A stretch of 15,307 nucleotides of DNA, from positions 1 through 15,307 of the forward strand of contig NZ_DIIM01000025.1 in assembly GCF_002420705.1 (NCBI RefSeq). The letters run 5' to 3'. Origin of the DNA: Sphingobacterium sp. UBA5670. Lineage in GTDB: Bacteria > Bacteroidota > Bacteroidia > Sphingobacteriales > Sphingobacteriaceae. The position numbers and the translations under genes were made by a program. Positions 1-6,770 of the stretch are shown here, in pieces (within the stretch, counting starts at the first letter, position 1; every line of letters starts with the position of its first letter). The notes beneath the pieces are model-generated. The model had not been told where the DNA came from and did no database searches. It saw nothing but the letters and a program-made list of their open reading frames with translations.

Positions 1-18
1 AAACCCTTCTTTTTTCAT
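1..18 (-). CDS. Possible 5' end of a gene running off the left edge
   Basis: On the minus strand an ATG at 18-16 opens a frame reading M-K-K-E-G-F up to the window edge. The support is the upstream signal: a TATCTTTG box at 63-70, matching the Bacteroidota -7 consensus TAnnTTTG, about 45 nt before the ATG, and a weak purine-rich stretch (AAGAAG) just before the start. Six codons are far too few to identify the protein. The ATG could be a chance codon in a leader. If it is real, the repeat-rich region to the right lies upstream of this gene. Confidence 0.35.
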
Positions 19-62
19 GATTTCTTCTTTCGAAGCAACCGTCCCTCCCTTGCGGAGTGGTG

Positions 63-94
63 CAAAGATAGGGAGTTTAAATACAAACTTCCAA
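63..94 (-). promoter_or_regulatory. Candidate promoter of the left-edge minus-strand gene
   Basis: The minus strand reads TATCTTTG (plus 63-70), an exact match to the Bacteroidota -7 consensus TAnnTTTG. A TTG (plus CAA 92-94) lies 21 nt upstream, slightly wider than the usual 19-20. Transcription would start near 56-59 and give a leader of about 40 nt before the ATG at 18. Confidence 0.5.
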
Positions 95-242
95 GCCTTT
101 TGTTCTTATTATTTTCATTTTTCTCTTAACTGCCTGTCAGGATGGGAGATTCTTTTTGGTTTTTGGCAGTGGGAGGTGCAGAGGAAGGCCAAAAACAGCT
201 GATCCTATAGCCCAAACCGATGCGGGAAACCCCGGGCGCCAC

Positions 243-352
243 GACCTAAACGAAATCTAACTTAAAGCTAAGCTAACAATAAACAAAAACTACACTAAGG
301 GATAAAAAGTTCAGAGCTCTTCCCCGCTTAGGGAGAAACCCGGGCGCCACGA
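243..352. repeat. 110-bp direct repeat, copy A
   Basis: This copy matches 711-820 over its whole length with scattered substitutions. Both copies start GACCTAAAC, share the core CTACACTAAGGGATAA, and end in a GC-rich motif (GGGCGCCACGA here, GGGCGCAGCGA in copy B). The same motif also sits directly before copy A (226-244), so copy A is flanked by it on both sides. The inner part already shows 11-bp spacing of TAA/AA triplets. It could be a dispersed genomic repeat or a small non-mobile element. No terminal inverted repeats or target duplications were seen. Confidence 0.85.
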
Positions 353-371
353 AAAAGGGTTCCACCGAGGT

Positions 372-415
372 TTGCTGATGTCCGCCCGACAGGCCTGCCG
401 GGCGGACATCAGCAA
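372..415. repeat. 44-nt near-perfect palindrome, REP-like
   Basis: The arms 372-388 and 399-415 are perfectly complementary over 17 nt. The 10 nt between them contain a further self-complementary CAGGCCTG (390-397), so the whole element is a palindrome broken by one mismatched pair (389/398). The arms contain TGTCCGCCCG and its complement. The GC-rich stem could form a strong RNA hairpin or a DNA cruciform. It resembles REP-type or MITE-type elements in architecture, but no transposase is near. It could also act as a transcription terminator, though no T-run follows on either strand. Confidence 0.85.
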
Positions 416-653
416 GAGGTGGCTTTCGCAGCAAGTACGAAGTGGCGGAATAGCGGGAACGGCCAAAATAGCCTGCAGATGAAAGCAGCGCAGTGAACGC
501 GGTCAATTGTTGGGCCTGAAAGATCTGCTACTAAAAGCCTGCTCGGACCCTCGGGGTAGTATACGCACCAAAAAGAACAGCTATATAATAGCAGAAAACG
601 GCAGATCACGGGGCGGTGGGATACCCCGTTTCATAGCTATACTTTCTTATCAT

Positions 654-696
654 TTTAGTTAGGGTTTAGTTAGGGTTTAGTTAGGATTTGTTTAGG
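654..696. repeat. 11-bp tandem repeat, TTTAGTTAGGG units
   Basis: Exact units start at 654 and 665. The unit at 676 differs in its last base, and a decayed unit follows at 687. The same 11-bp phase continues through 697-774 as weaker repeats (recurring TAGG, then TAA, at the same place in each unit) and runs directly into the second 110-bp repeat. Confidence 0.9.
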
Positions 697-710
697 TATA
701 GTATAGGTAA

Positions 711-820
711 GACCTAAACTAAATCTATTTTAAGGCTAAGGTAACAATAAACAAAAACTACACTAAGGGATAAGAAGTCCAGAATTATTCCCCGTCTAGG
801 GGGAAACCGGGGCGCAGCGA
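711..820. repeat. 110-bp direct repeat, copy B
   Basis: This is the second copy of the 243-352 repeat, equal in length, with substitutions but no net indel. Near its end a small hairpin can form (TTCCCC 788-793 with GGGGAA 800-805). The equivalent part of copy A pairs less well. The copy sits in the same 11-bp phase as the TTTAGTTAGGG block before it, which suggests the 110-bp unit (10 x 11) itself grew from the short repeat. Confidence 0.85.
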
Positions 821-903
821 GGAGATTAAAAGCCAGCTGCAGGGAAGAGCCTGCGGAAACCTCCGGTCCCCCTCCGCACCTGCTCCCTGCTAGGGCCCGC
901 GCG

Positions 904-1145
904 GGTTCGGAGCTGCTTCGGAGCAGCTTCGGGACAGCCTGTGGACAGGTTCGGTCTGCAAGCGTGCTGCGTCCGTGTTCCTTCCGTGTTGCCTCCGAGT
1001 ATAACCCTGAATCACCCCGCTAGCACCAAGGACAAATGGCGTTCCGGTTGCGACCATGCCCCCCGGATGCCCCGACCAAGGGCCAACGCAGGCCCGAACC
1101 GCAGCCGAAAAACTCCGCAGCAACACTGTAAACACGCGAACAACT
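904..1145. repeat. Degenerate 11-bp-period repeat block, GC-rich
   Basis: Cut into 11-mers from 904, neighbouring units resemble each other and drift gradually. The units at 904, 915 and 926 share a G-TTCGG core. Those at 970 and 981 share TCCGTGTT, continued as CTCCGAGT at 992. Those at 1058 and 1069 both begin GCCCC. Those at 1080, 1091 and 1102 carry a shifting GCC-GAA core. No unit is repeated exactly throughout, so a simple tandem-repeat search may miss it. The two short frames across this block (941-1171 plus, 890-1156 minus) are explained by the repeat and are not called as genes. Confidence 0.7.
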
Positions 1146-1250
1146 CGAAAAAACACGCTATAAAGACTTAAAAAGAATTCGGGGGTTCAACATCGGACTA
1201 GGAATGCCTTAATTTAATGATGCAGTGGAGCAGCTCTTGTTTCGCTCACC

Positions 1251-1307
1251 CCCGCAGGTTTAAGTCGATATACCCGCAGGTTTAAGTCGATATACCCGCA
1301 GGTTTAA
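1251..1307. repeat. 22-bp tandem repeat, 2.6 copies
   Basis: Exact 22-bp units lie at 1251-1272 and 1273-1294, followed by a partial third copy at 1295-1307. Each unit begins CCCGCAGGTTT and ends AAGTCGATATA, so it is two different 11-mers alternating. There are no spacers, so it is not a CRISPR array. It resembles an iteron block in form, but no replication gene is nearby. Confidence 0.95.
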
Positions 1308-1359
1308 AGCGTCACATAAGTACTGTTTATTTATCCGTAATACACCATGAATCCAAGGT

Positions 1360-1524
1360 AAGTCCGAGCTGAGTCCGTGTTGAGTCCGTGTTTAGTATGG
1401 AATCAGGTAGCTTTCAAGATAGACGCACCCTGCTCGCAGGGCGAAGCTAAGCCCTAGTTAAGCCCTCGTTAGGCCCTTTCAAGACAGATTCAAGGCATAT
1501 TCATCGCCTATTCATCGCAAAAAA
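1360..1524. repeat. Degenerate 11-bp-period repeat block, in phase for 165 bp
   Basis: All units keep one register from 1360. GAGTCCGTGTT occurs at 1371 and 1382, preceded by a related unit at 1360. TAAGCCCT begins the units at 1448 and 1459, followed by TAGGCCCT at 1470. The units at 1481, 1492 and 1503 all end in ATTC. Between the clear clusters (1393-1447) similarity is low, but the register is preserved. The block ends about 125 nt before the gcdH stop codon. Confidence 0.8.
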
Positions 1525-1648
1525 CGAAACGAAACCCAGCGGAGCCTCTTTCCCAGAACTATCGAAAAATAGCCAAAAAACACCAAATACTCGGACTCGC
1601 ATAGGATAAATATGCCGAAAAATCCCTGTTACGCAACGAAAGTTTACA

Positions 1649-2821
1649 TTATGAAAAAGCATTCAAACCTGTAATATCCTGCCCTGTGATCAATAAATGG
1701 ATATCATGGGTCCCTTCATAGGTAATCACAGATTCGAGATTCATCATATGCCGCATAATAGGAAAATCTCCCACTATCCCCATCCCACCAAGAATCTGTC
1801 TTGATTCACGGGCAATCTGTAAGGCCATACTCACATTATTCCGTTTTGCCATTGAGATTTGCTGAGGTGTAGCCTTCCCTTCATTTTTAAGCATTCCCAA
1901 ACGCCAGGACAACAGCTGGGCCTTGGTTATTTCTGTTAAAAATTCTGCAAGCTTCTTTTGTTGTAACTGGAAACCAGCAATCGGTTTATCAAATTGATGT
2001 CGCTCCAATGCATATTGCACGGCAGTTTCATAACAGTCTATCGCTGCGCCAATCACCCCCCATGAAATTCCATACCTTGCAGAGTTTAAACAGGAAAGCG
2101 GTCCACGCATAGAATTTACATCCGGAAGTATATTTTCTGCTGGAATATACACATCATGAAAAACCAACTCACCTGTTTTAGATGCCCGCAAGGACCATTT
2201 ATGCAAGGTCTCTGGCGTTTCAAAACCGGCCATTCTGCGTTCTACAATTACCCCCCTCACCTTTCCAGCTTCATCTCGCGCCCAAACGACAGCAATATCG
2301 CAGACCGGGGAATTTGTGATCCACATTTTGGAACCATTTAATAAAAAACCGTCCCCCTTAGCCGTCAATTTCGTTTCCATTCCACCAGGATCAGATCCAT
2401 GGTTGGGCTCTGTTAAACCAAAAGATCCGATCAGTTCCCCCGATGCCAGTCGGGGTAGGTATTTAAGACGTTGCTCTTCGCTGCCATAAGTATAAATAGG
2501 AAACATCACTAAAGAGGATTGCACAGATGCAGCCGAACGAATCGCCGAATCGCCCGCCTCCAATTCCTGCATAATTAAACCATAGGAAATCTGATCTAAG
2601 CCTGCTCCACCATACTCAGCGGGAATATAGGGCCCCAATGCTCCAATAGCCCCCAACTTAGGCATCAAACCTTCCATGGCCCGATGTTCCTGCGCCGCAT
2701 CTTCAATAAAAGGCTTTATCTCTGTTTTCACAAAATCGCGCACAGCCTGCCGTATCAGTTTATGTTCTTCGGACAGTAAATCGTCCACTTGATAATAATC
2801 GATATTAATCTGTTTTATCAT
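1649..2821 (-). CDS. gcdH: Glutaryl-CoA dehydrogenase
   Basis: This is a flavin enzyme of the acyl-CoA dehydrogenase family that oxidises and decarboxylates glutaryl-CoA to crotonyl-CoA, the late step shared by lysine and tryptophan breakdown. The 390 residues cover the full family length. Visible signatures are FGLTEPNHGSDPGGMETK (FAD/substrate region), LNSARYGISWGVIGAA, and the C-terminal TYEGTHDIH, whose Glu (about residue 369) is the expected catalytic base. These segments closely resemble the human enzyme and set it apart from general acyl-CoA dehydrogenases. The ATG at 2821 gives the normal N-terminus. The gene diverges from two lysine-degradation genes, which supports the assignment. 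The protein is probably cytoplasmic and needs an electron-transferring flavoprotein, which is not in this window. No clear terminator was seen after the stop. Confidence 0.95.
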   Translation of the reverse strand: MIKQINIDYYQVDDLLSEEHKLIRQAVRDFVKTEIKPFIEDAAQEHRAMEGLMPKLGAIGALGPYIPAEYGGAGLDQISYGLIMQELEAGDSAIRSAASVQSSLVMFPIYTYGSEEQRLKYLPRLASGELIGSFGLTEPNHGSDPGGMETKLTAKGDGFLLNGSKMWITNSPVCDIAVVWARDEAGKVRGVIVERRMAGFETPETLHKWSLRASKTGELVFHDVYIPAENILPDVNSMRGPLSCLNSARYGISWGVIGAAIDCYETAVQYALERHQFDKPIAGFQLQQKKLAEFLTEITKAQLLSWRLGMLKNEGKATPQQISMAKRNNVSMALQIARESRQILGGMGIVGDFPIMRHMMNLESVITYEGTHDIHLLITGQDITGLNAFS

Positions 2822-2843
2822 GATATAGTCTACATTAGCTTAT

Positions 2844-2873
2844 CTAAGATAACGATTATTTTTAACTGAACAA
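2844..2873 (-). promoter_or_regulatory. Candidate gcdH promoter
   Basis: The minus strand reads TTG (plus CAA 2871-2873), a 19-nt spacer, then TATCTTAG (plus 2844-2851). The second element differs from TAnnTTTG at one fixed position. Transcription would start about 15-20 nt before the gcdH ATG at 2821. The spacing is the standard one, which raises confidence despite the mismatch. Confidence 0.5.
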
Positions 2874-2887
2874 TATTCACAACAAAC

Positions 2888-2918
2888 TTGATAATAAAAA
2901 ATTTATTTCATACATTTA
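2888..2918 (+). promoter_or_regulatory. Candidate promoter of the lysine-degradation operon
   Basis: TTGA (2888-2891), a 19-nt spacer, then TACATTTA (2911-2918), one fixed position off TAnnTTTG. The start point would fall near 2923-2926, leaving an A-rich leader of about 20 nt before the ATG at 2947. The -33 boxes of this promoter and the gcdH promoter lie about 15 nt apart, so one bound regulator could control both directions. No regulator gene is adjacent. Confidence 0.5.
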
Positions 2919-2946
2919 AAATATTCCACGAATAAAATAAACCATT

Positions 2947-4476
2947 ATGATAAATGCAGCGCTTAAAACACTTGGAATATCTTCCCAGAATTTAGGATCA
3001 TCAACAGGACAGCAATGGTTTTCCGAAGGGAAAGAATTCGAATCCTTTTCACCTGTAGATGGAAAACTTATCGCAAAAATAAAAGGCAGCACTAGTAAAG
3101 ACTATGAGACCGTTGTTAGACAGGCAGAAAATACGTTCTTACAATGGCGTTTAATCCCTACACCAAAAAGAGGAGATATCATTCGCCAATTGGGAGACAA
3201 ACTAAGGGAACTCAAACCCGTTCTCGGAAAATTGGTATCGTACGAAATGGGCAAATCTTACCAAGAAGGCATGGGTGAAGTGCAGGAGATGATTGATATC
3301 TGTGACTTCGCTGTAGGTTTATCCCGTCAATTATATGGCAATACCATCCATTCGGAACGCCCCGGTCACCGTATGTACGACCAATATCATCCCCTGGGTG
3401 TGGTGGGTATTATTACAGCCTTCAACTTTCCCGTTGCTGTATGGGCATGGAACATTGCGCTAGCCTTGGCATGTGGGAATACGGTTATCTGGAAACCCAG
3501 TGAGAAAACACCGCTATGCGCCATCGCATGTCAAAAACTACTTGCGGAAATTCTACAAAGCAATGGACTGCCCGAAGGGATATCCAACCTGATTATGGGT
3601 GACAAAGAAGCTGGCGAGTGGCTTGCTGCGGATAAGCGCATCGCATTGATTTCTGCAACGGGATCTACCCGCATGGGAAAAGAAGTCGCTGTTACGGTAG
3701 CACAGCGTCTAGGTAAAACACTCCTGGAACTCGGCGGAAACAATGCCATCATCGTTACCCCAGACGCAGACTTAAAAATGACCATTATCGGCGCTGTATT
3801 CGGTGCAGTAGGTACCGCCGGACAGCGCTGCACAAGCACCCGCAGACTTATTATCCATGAGAGCGTCTATGACAAAGTCAAAAAACAACTGACCAAAGCT
3901 TATGGACAATTAAAAATTGGTGACCCTTTGGACACGAAAAATCATGTAGGACCATTGATCGACAAAGCCGCCGTAAAATCATACTTAAACGCGCTGGACA
4001 AAATTAAAACACAAGGGGGAAAAATGCTGATCAAGGGCAAAGTCCTGGAAGGCAAAGGTTATGAAAGCGGATGCTATGTACAGCCTGTCATTGCCGAGGT
4101 CGAAAATCATTATGAAATCGTCCAGCACGAGACTTTTGCGCCCATCCTATATTTAATCAAATATAAGGGAGATATTGGCGAAGCCATAACGTTACAGAAT
4201 AGTGTCTCTCAAGGACTATCTTCTGCTGTCATGACAAACAACCTCCGGGAAGCAGAGTTATTTCTGAGTGCCGCCGGATCCGACTGTGGTATCGCCAATG
4301 TCAATATTGGCACTTCTGGAGCAGAAATCGGAGGTGCATTCGGTGGTGAAAAAGAAACCGGCGGCGGTAGGGAATCTGGATCAGATGCGTGGAAAGCTTA
4401 CATGCGACGCCAGACGAACACCATCAATTATACGACTGACTTACCTTTGGCACAGGGCATTAAATTTGATTTATAA
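2947..4476 (+). CDS. L-aminoadipate-semialdehyde dehydrogenase (piperideine-6-carboxylate dehydrogenase, ALDH7-like)
   Basis: NAD(P)-dependent aldehyde dehydrogenase that should oxidise 2-aminoadipate 6-semialdehyde, in equilibrium with piperideine-6-carboxylate, to 2-aminoadipate. The 509 residues are full length for the ALDH7 (antiquitin-like) group. Visible residues: Asn160 in the AFNFP segment, Lys183 in IWKPSE, general base Glu261 in LELGGN, and nucleophile Cys295 in GQRCTSTRR. The GGGRESGSDAWKAYMRRQTNTINY segment near the end is typical of ALDH7. The neighbouring lysine 6-aminotransferase, 19 nt downstream, makes exactly this aldehyde, so pathway context favours this substrate over other aldehydes. 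The symbols pcd, amaB and ald are all used for such genes, so I leave the symbol blank. Cytoplasmic; almost certainly co-transcribed with the next gene. Confidence 0.9.
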   Translation: MINAALKTLGISSQNLGSSTGQQWFSEGKEFESFSPVDGKLIAKIKGSTSKDYETVVRQAENTFLQWRLIPTPKRGDIIRQLGDKLRELKPVLGKLVSYEMGKSYQEGMGEVQEMIDICDFAVGLSRQLYGNTIHSERPGHRMYDQYHPLGVVGIITAFNFPVAVWAWNIALALACGNTVIWKPSEKTPLCAIACQKLLAEILQSNGLPEGISNLIMGDKEAGEWLAADKRIALISATGSTRMGKEVAVTVAQRLGKTLLELGGNNAIIVTPDADLKMTIIGAVFGAVGTAGQRCTSTRRLIIHESVYDKVKKQLTKAYGQLKIGDPLDTKNHVGPLIDKAAVKSYLNALDKIKTQGGKMLIKGKVLEGKGYESGCYVQPVIAEVENHYEIVQHETFAPILYLIKYKGDIGEAITLQNSVSQGLSSAVMTNNLREAELFLSAAGSDCGIANVNIGTSGAEIGGAFGGEKETGGGRESGSDAWKAYMRRQTNTINYTTDLPLAQGIKFDL

Positions 4477-4495
4477 ACCATTTACACACAAAATT

Positions 4496-5782
4496 ATGAG
4501 CAACGTACATGAAAGATTGAGCAAACATATATTAGCCGATGGATTTCCTTTGGTGATGGATATGGAAAAATCCCATGGTTCTTATGTAGTGGATGAAAAT
4601 GGAGATGAATACCTCGATATGTTCAGCATGTTTGCCTCCATGGCAGTGGGTTATAATCACCCGCATCTGGTCAAACAACGCGAATTTTTAGGTAAAATGG
4701 CTGTCAATAAACCTGCCATATCAGATATTTACCCCAAAGAATTTGCTGACTTTGTCGACACTTTTGATCGGGTGGCCATACCGAAAGAACTTCCTTATGC
4801 ATTCTTTATATCAGGCGGAACCCTTGCGGTAGAAAATGCGCTAAAGGCAGCCTTCGACTGGAAAACAAGACATAATTTTGTACAGGGTATACAAAAGGAG
4901 GCCAGTCAGGTTATCCATTTTAAACAAGCCTTTCATGGCAGATCCGGTTATACGCTATCGTTAACAAATACACAAGATCCAAGAAAATACCTCTATTTTC
5001 CAAAATTCAACTGGCCACGCATCAGCAATCCAAAGCTGCGCTATCCCCTAACGGACGAGAGTATCGATCAGACCATCGCACTGGAAGAGAAGGCTATTTC
5101 CGAAATACGCCAAGCCATTCAGGAAAACCCCAATGATATTGCTTGCCTAATTATTGAACCAATTCAGGGTGAAGGGGGCGACAATCACTTTCGAAAGGAA
5201 TTTTTTGTACAACTTCGTCAAATATGTGATGAAAATCAGCTATTATTAATTTTTGACGAAGTGCAGACCGGCCTGGGAATAACAGGAAAAATGTGGGCCT
5301 ACCAACATTATGACGTTATTCCCGATGTGCTTGCCTTTGGCAAAAAAGCACAGGTATGCGGCATATTGGCCAATAAGGAAAAATTCGACCAGGTAGAACA
5401 TCACGTCTTCAAAGAATCTAGTCGCATCAATTCAACTTTTGGTGGCGATTTTATGGATATGCTACGTTTTAAATTGATCTTAGAAGTCATAGAGCAAGAA
5501 AATCTTGTTCAAAATGCGGCTGAAAAAGGACGCTATCTGCAAGATAAACTCCAAGAGATGATGAAAGACAAACCACAACTCTCCAACTTAAGAGGCGAAG
5601 GATTGTTCGTTGCATTAGATTTTGAATCCGAAATCGCACGCAATGAATTTATCAAGAAAGCCTACGCAAATAAACTGATTATCCTAGGCTGTGGCGAAAA
5701 AAGTATTCGTTTCAGGCCTCATCTCAATGTAAGTTATGAAGATATCGACAAAACAATTGCGGTAATAGAGAAGAGTGTCTAA
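4496..5782 (+). CDS. lat: L-lysine 6-aminotransferase
   Basis: Class III PLP-dependent aminotransferase that transfers the epsilon-amino group of lysine to 2-oxoglutarate, giving 2-aminoadipate 6-semialdehyde and glutamate. It is 428 aa long, close to known LAT enzymes. Visible motifs: SGGTLAVENALKAA (105-119, cofactor phosphate region), EPIQGEGGDNHF (221-232, where the second Glu corresponds to the proposed substrate-switch residue of LAT/ornithine aminotransferases), DEVQTGLG (254-261, Asp holding the PLP ring nitrogen) and FGKKAQVCG (281-289), containing the PLP lysine. FGKK-QVCG is distinctive for LAT rather than ornithine or GABA aminotransferases. The frame stays open back to 4268, but that part overlaps the preceding gene and has no family similarity; the ATG at 4496 gives the normal N-terminus. 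The gap to the upstream gene is 19 nt, so the two form an operon. Confidence 0.93.
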   Translation: MSNVHERLSKHILADGFPLVMDMEKSHGSYVVDENGDEYLDMFSMFASMAVGYNHPHLVKQREFLGKMAVNKPAISDIYPKEFADFVDTFDRVAIPKELPYAFFISGGTLAVENALKAAFDWKTRHNFVQGIQKEASQVIHFKQAFHGRSGYTLSLTNTQDPRKYLYFPKFNWPRISNPKLRYPLTDESIDQTIALEEKAISEIRQAIQENPNDIACLIIEPIQGEGGDNHFRKEFFVQLRQICDENQLLLIFDEVQTGLGITGKMWAYQHYDVIPDVLAFGKKAQVCGILANKEKFDQVEHHVFKESSRINSTFGGDFMDMLRFKLILEVIEQENLVQNAAEKGRYLQDKLQEMMKDKPQLSNLRGEGLFVALDFESEIARNEFIKKAYANKLIILGCGEKSIRFRPHLNVSYEDIDKTIAVIEKSV

Positions 5783-5786
5783 AGAA

Positions 5787-5828
5787 AACTTTCATGATTC
5801 CTTTGGATCAACAACAGGCATGAAAGTT
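5787..5828 (+). terminator. Inverted repeat after lat
   Basis: The 10-nt arms AACTTTCATG (5787-5796) and CATGAAAGTT (5819-5828) are perfect and lie a few nucleotides after the lat stop codon. The loop is long (22 nt) and no U-run follows directly, so it is a weak terminator on its own. It may instead stabilise the 3' end or act with the stronger hairpin just downstream. Confidence 0.4.
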
Positions 5829-5862
5829 CTTGATGGCCTTTGAAAACAGACACTTTCAGAAA

Positions 5863-5916
5863 AAAAGCGAGTCAATACAAACGACTTCAATACACGATGC
5901 CTATTGACTCGCTTTT
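5863..5916. terminator. Bidirectional terminator between lat and the SUFU gene
   Basis: Perfect 15-nt arms (5863-5877 and 5902-5916), with A-runs on the left and T-runs on the right, enclose a 24-nt loop. On the plus strand the stem ends in CGCTTTTGTT, and on the minus strand in GCTTTTTT. It lies between two converging genes, 80 nt after lat and 8 nt after the minus-strand stop at 5925, which is the expected place for a shared terminator. Confidence 0.8.
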
Positions 5917-5924
5917 GTTAAAAA

Positions 5925-6722
5925 CTACCGGTCGCGGCAGACATTTGGACGATCAGTATCGACCAGTTCCGAAATTCCATATTCATCAAAAAGATCCAAG
6001 AGTGCATCCGTCCCCTCTTCCAGTTTATAATCCATTTCTTCTTTATAAACTGGAATCATTGCATAAAAATTGATGATATTGCCATCTTTGGTCTTTAATT
6101 CTAAAAACTCTTCATCAAAGCTTAGCATAGGCGGAAGCAGCAACATACAACCAAATCCGGTATTTGCAATATCTTCGGCTTCCATCCCATTCGGAATTGT
6201 ATGCCCATAACCCAGCCAGGTTTTGTACTCATGTGGGAATCGCGCTAACCGCTTTAAAAAGTAGACCGGCCAATAATTATTATCGTCCTGAAACTCTTCC
6301 TCTCCTATTTTCCAATCTGCAGGCAACACGACCATTAACTCAGCACGCTCATAGACTTCTTTATTTTCTACCTCGTCCGGAACATGCATAGGCAGATCGC
6401 TCATCCCCGAAGTAACCAAGATATGATAGGGATAGTTAGCGCTCGGTTTGATCCAATGGACATCGATATGCACAAGTTCTGAAATAATCTCATGGAACAC
6501 CATATCAGGTGTTGCAATGTGCTTCGTCAGGTGCTCTTCTATTTCATCAAGATAAACACATTGCACCTCAGGGAATAGGTTTTTTGGATCCTTTTCCTCG
6601 GGTTGATCTTCATAGCGATATACTGTAGATCCGCCGGCAGTAATCTCTGTATCTTTTTTTTCAGGCGAAGATTCTTCAGCTCCGCTACTCATAATCTTTT
6701 TGACTTTATCCCAAAATGACAT
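5925..6722 (-). CDS. Suppressor-of-fused (SUFU) domain protein
   Basis: 265 aa, predicted soluble, without signal peptide or membrane segment. Residues 1-50 are a charged, low-complexity lead (SSGAEESSPEKKDTE). The remainder resembles bacterial SUFU-domain proteins: HIDVHWIKPSANYPYHILVTSGMSDLPM, then ERAELMVVLPADW, then WLGYGHTIPNG, and a C-terminal YAMIPVYKEEMDYK segment followed by an acidic tail. In bacteria this domain is often seen as an immunity protein of polymorphic toxin systems, and also in stand-alone genes of unknown role. No toxin gene is adjacent, so I do not assign an immunity function. A TAAATTTG box (plus 6766-6773), overlapping the end of the preceding gene, may be its promoter, but no TTG lies at the right distance. 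It could also be co-transcribed with the TonB-like gene 48 nt upstream. Confidence 0.75.
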   Translation of the reverse strand: MSFWDKVKKIMSSGAEESSPEKKDTEITAGGSTVYRYEDQPEEKDPKNLFPEVQCVYLDEIEEHLTKHIATPDMVFHEIISELVHIDVHWIKPSANYPYHILVTSGMSDLPMHVPDEVENKEVYERAELMVVLPADWKIGEEEFQDDNNYWPVYFLKRLARFPHEYKTWLGYGHTIPNGMEAEDIANTGFGCMLLLPPMLSFDEEFLELKTKDGNIINFYAMIPVYKEEMDYKLEEGTDALLDLFDEYGISELVDTDRPNVCRDR

Positions 6723-6770
6723 ATTACTTTTTAAATGGTGAAAATTTTAGATCTATTTTGCTATTCAAAT

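Larger units (their letters stand above)
95..1648. other. 1.5-kb gene-free, repeat-rich intergenic region
   Basis: Open frames here are short, overlap one another on both strands, have low-complexity or arginine/proline-rich translations, and resemble no family I know, so I call no gene. The region lies between the promoter of the left-edge gene and the 3' end of gcdH. It contains a short hairpin candidate (arms 160-167 and 188-195), a 110-bp direct repeat, a 44-nt palindrome, and blocks of 11-bp-period repeats, each listed separately. Base composition changes sharply: about 820-1120 is very GC-rich, while the flanking genes are moderately AT-rich. No tRNA, rRNA or transposase is visible. Confidence 0.75.

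Noticed and set aside
273..609. Two minus-strand open frames across the palindrome and repeat A
   Set aside because: They span repetitive non-coding DNA, overlap each other in different frames, and their translations have no recognisable domain.
654..696. Telomere or integrated linear-end sequence because of TTAGGG
   Set aside because: The unit is 11 bp, not 6, is short, lies inside a larger 11-bp-period field, and there is no replicon end nearby.
890..1171. Overlapping open frames on both strands (941-1171 plus and 890-1156 minus)
   Set aside because: They arise from the GC-rich 11-bp repeats, have no family similarity, no ribosome binding site or promoter, and lie on both strands at once.
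1170..1210. GGGGTTCAA resembling a tRNA T-arm
   Set aside because: No acceptor stem, anticodon arm or D-arm can be found around it.
1251..1307. CRISPR-like short repeats
   Set aside because: The units are directly adjacent without spacers and no cas gene is present.
3531..3839. Minus-strand open frame inside the dehydrogenase gene
   Set aside because: It is a shadow of the conserved coding frame, which contains the active-site residues.
4268..4495. N-terminal extension of lysine 6-aminotransferase
   Set aside because: It overlaps the end of the dehydrogenase in another frame and has no aminotransferase similarity; ATG 4496 gives the normal length.
5840..6073. Plus-strand open frame after lat
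   Set aside because: It crosses the bidirectional terminator and is antisense to the end of the SUFU gene.
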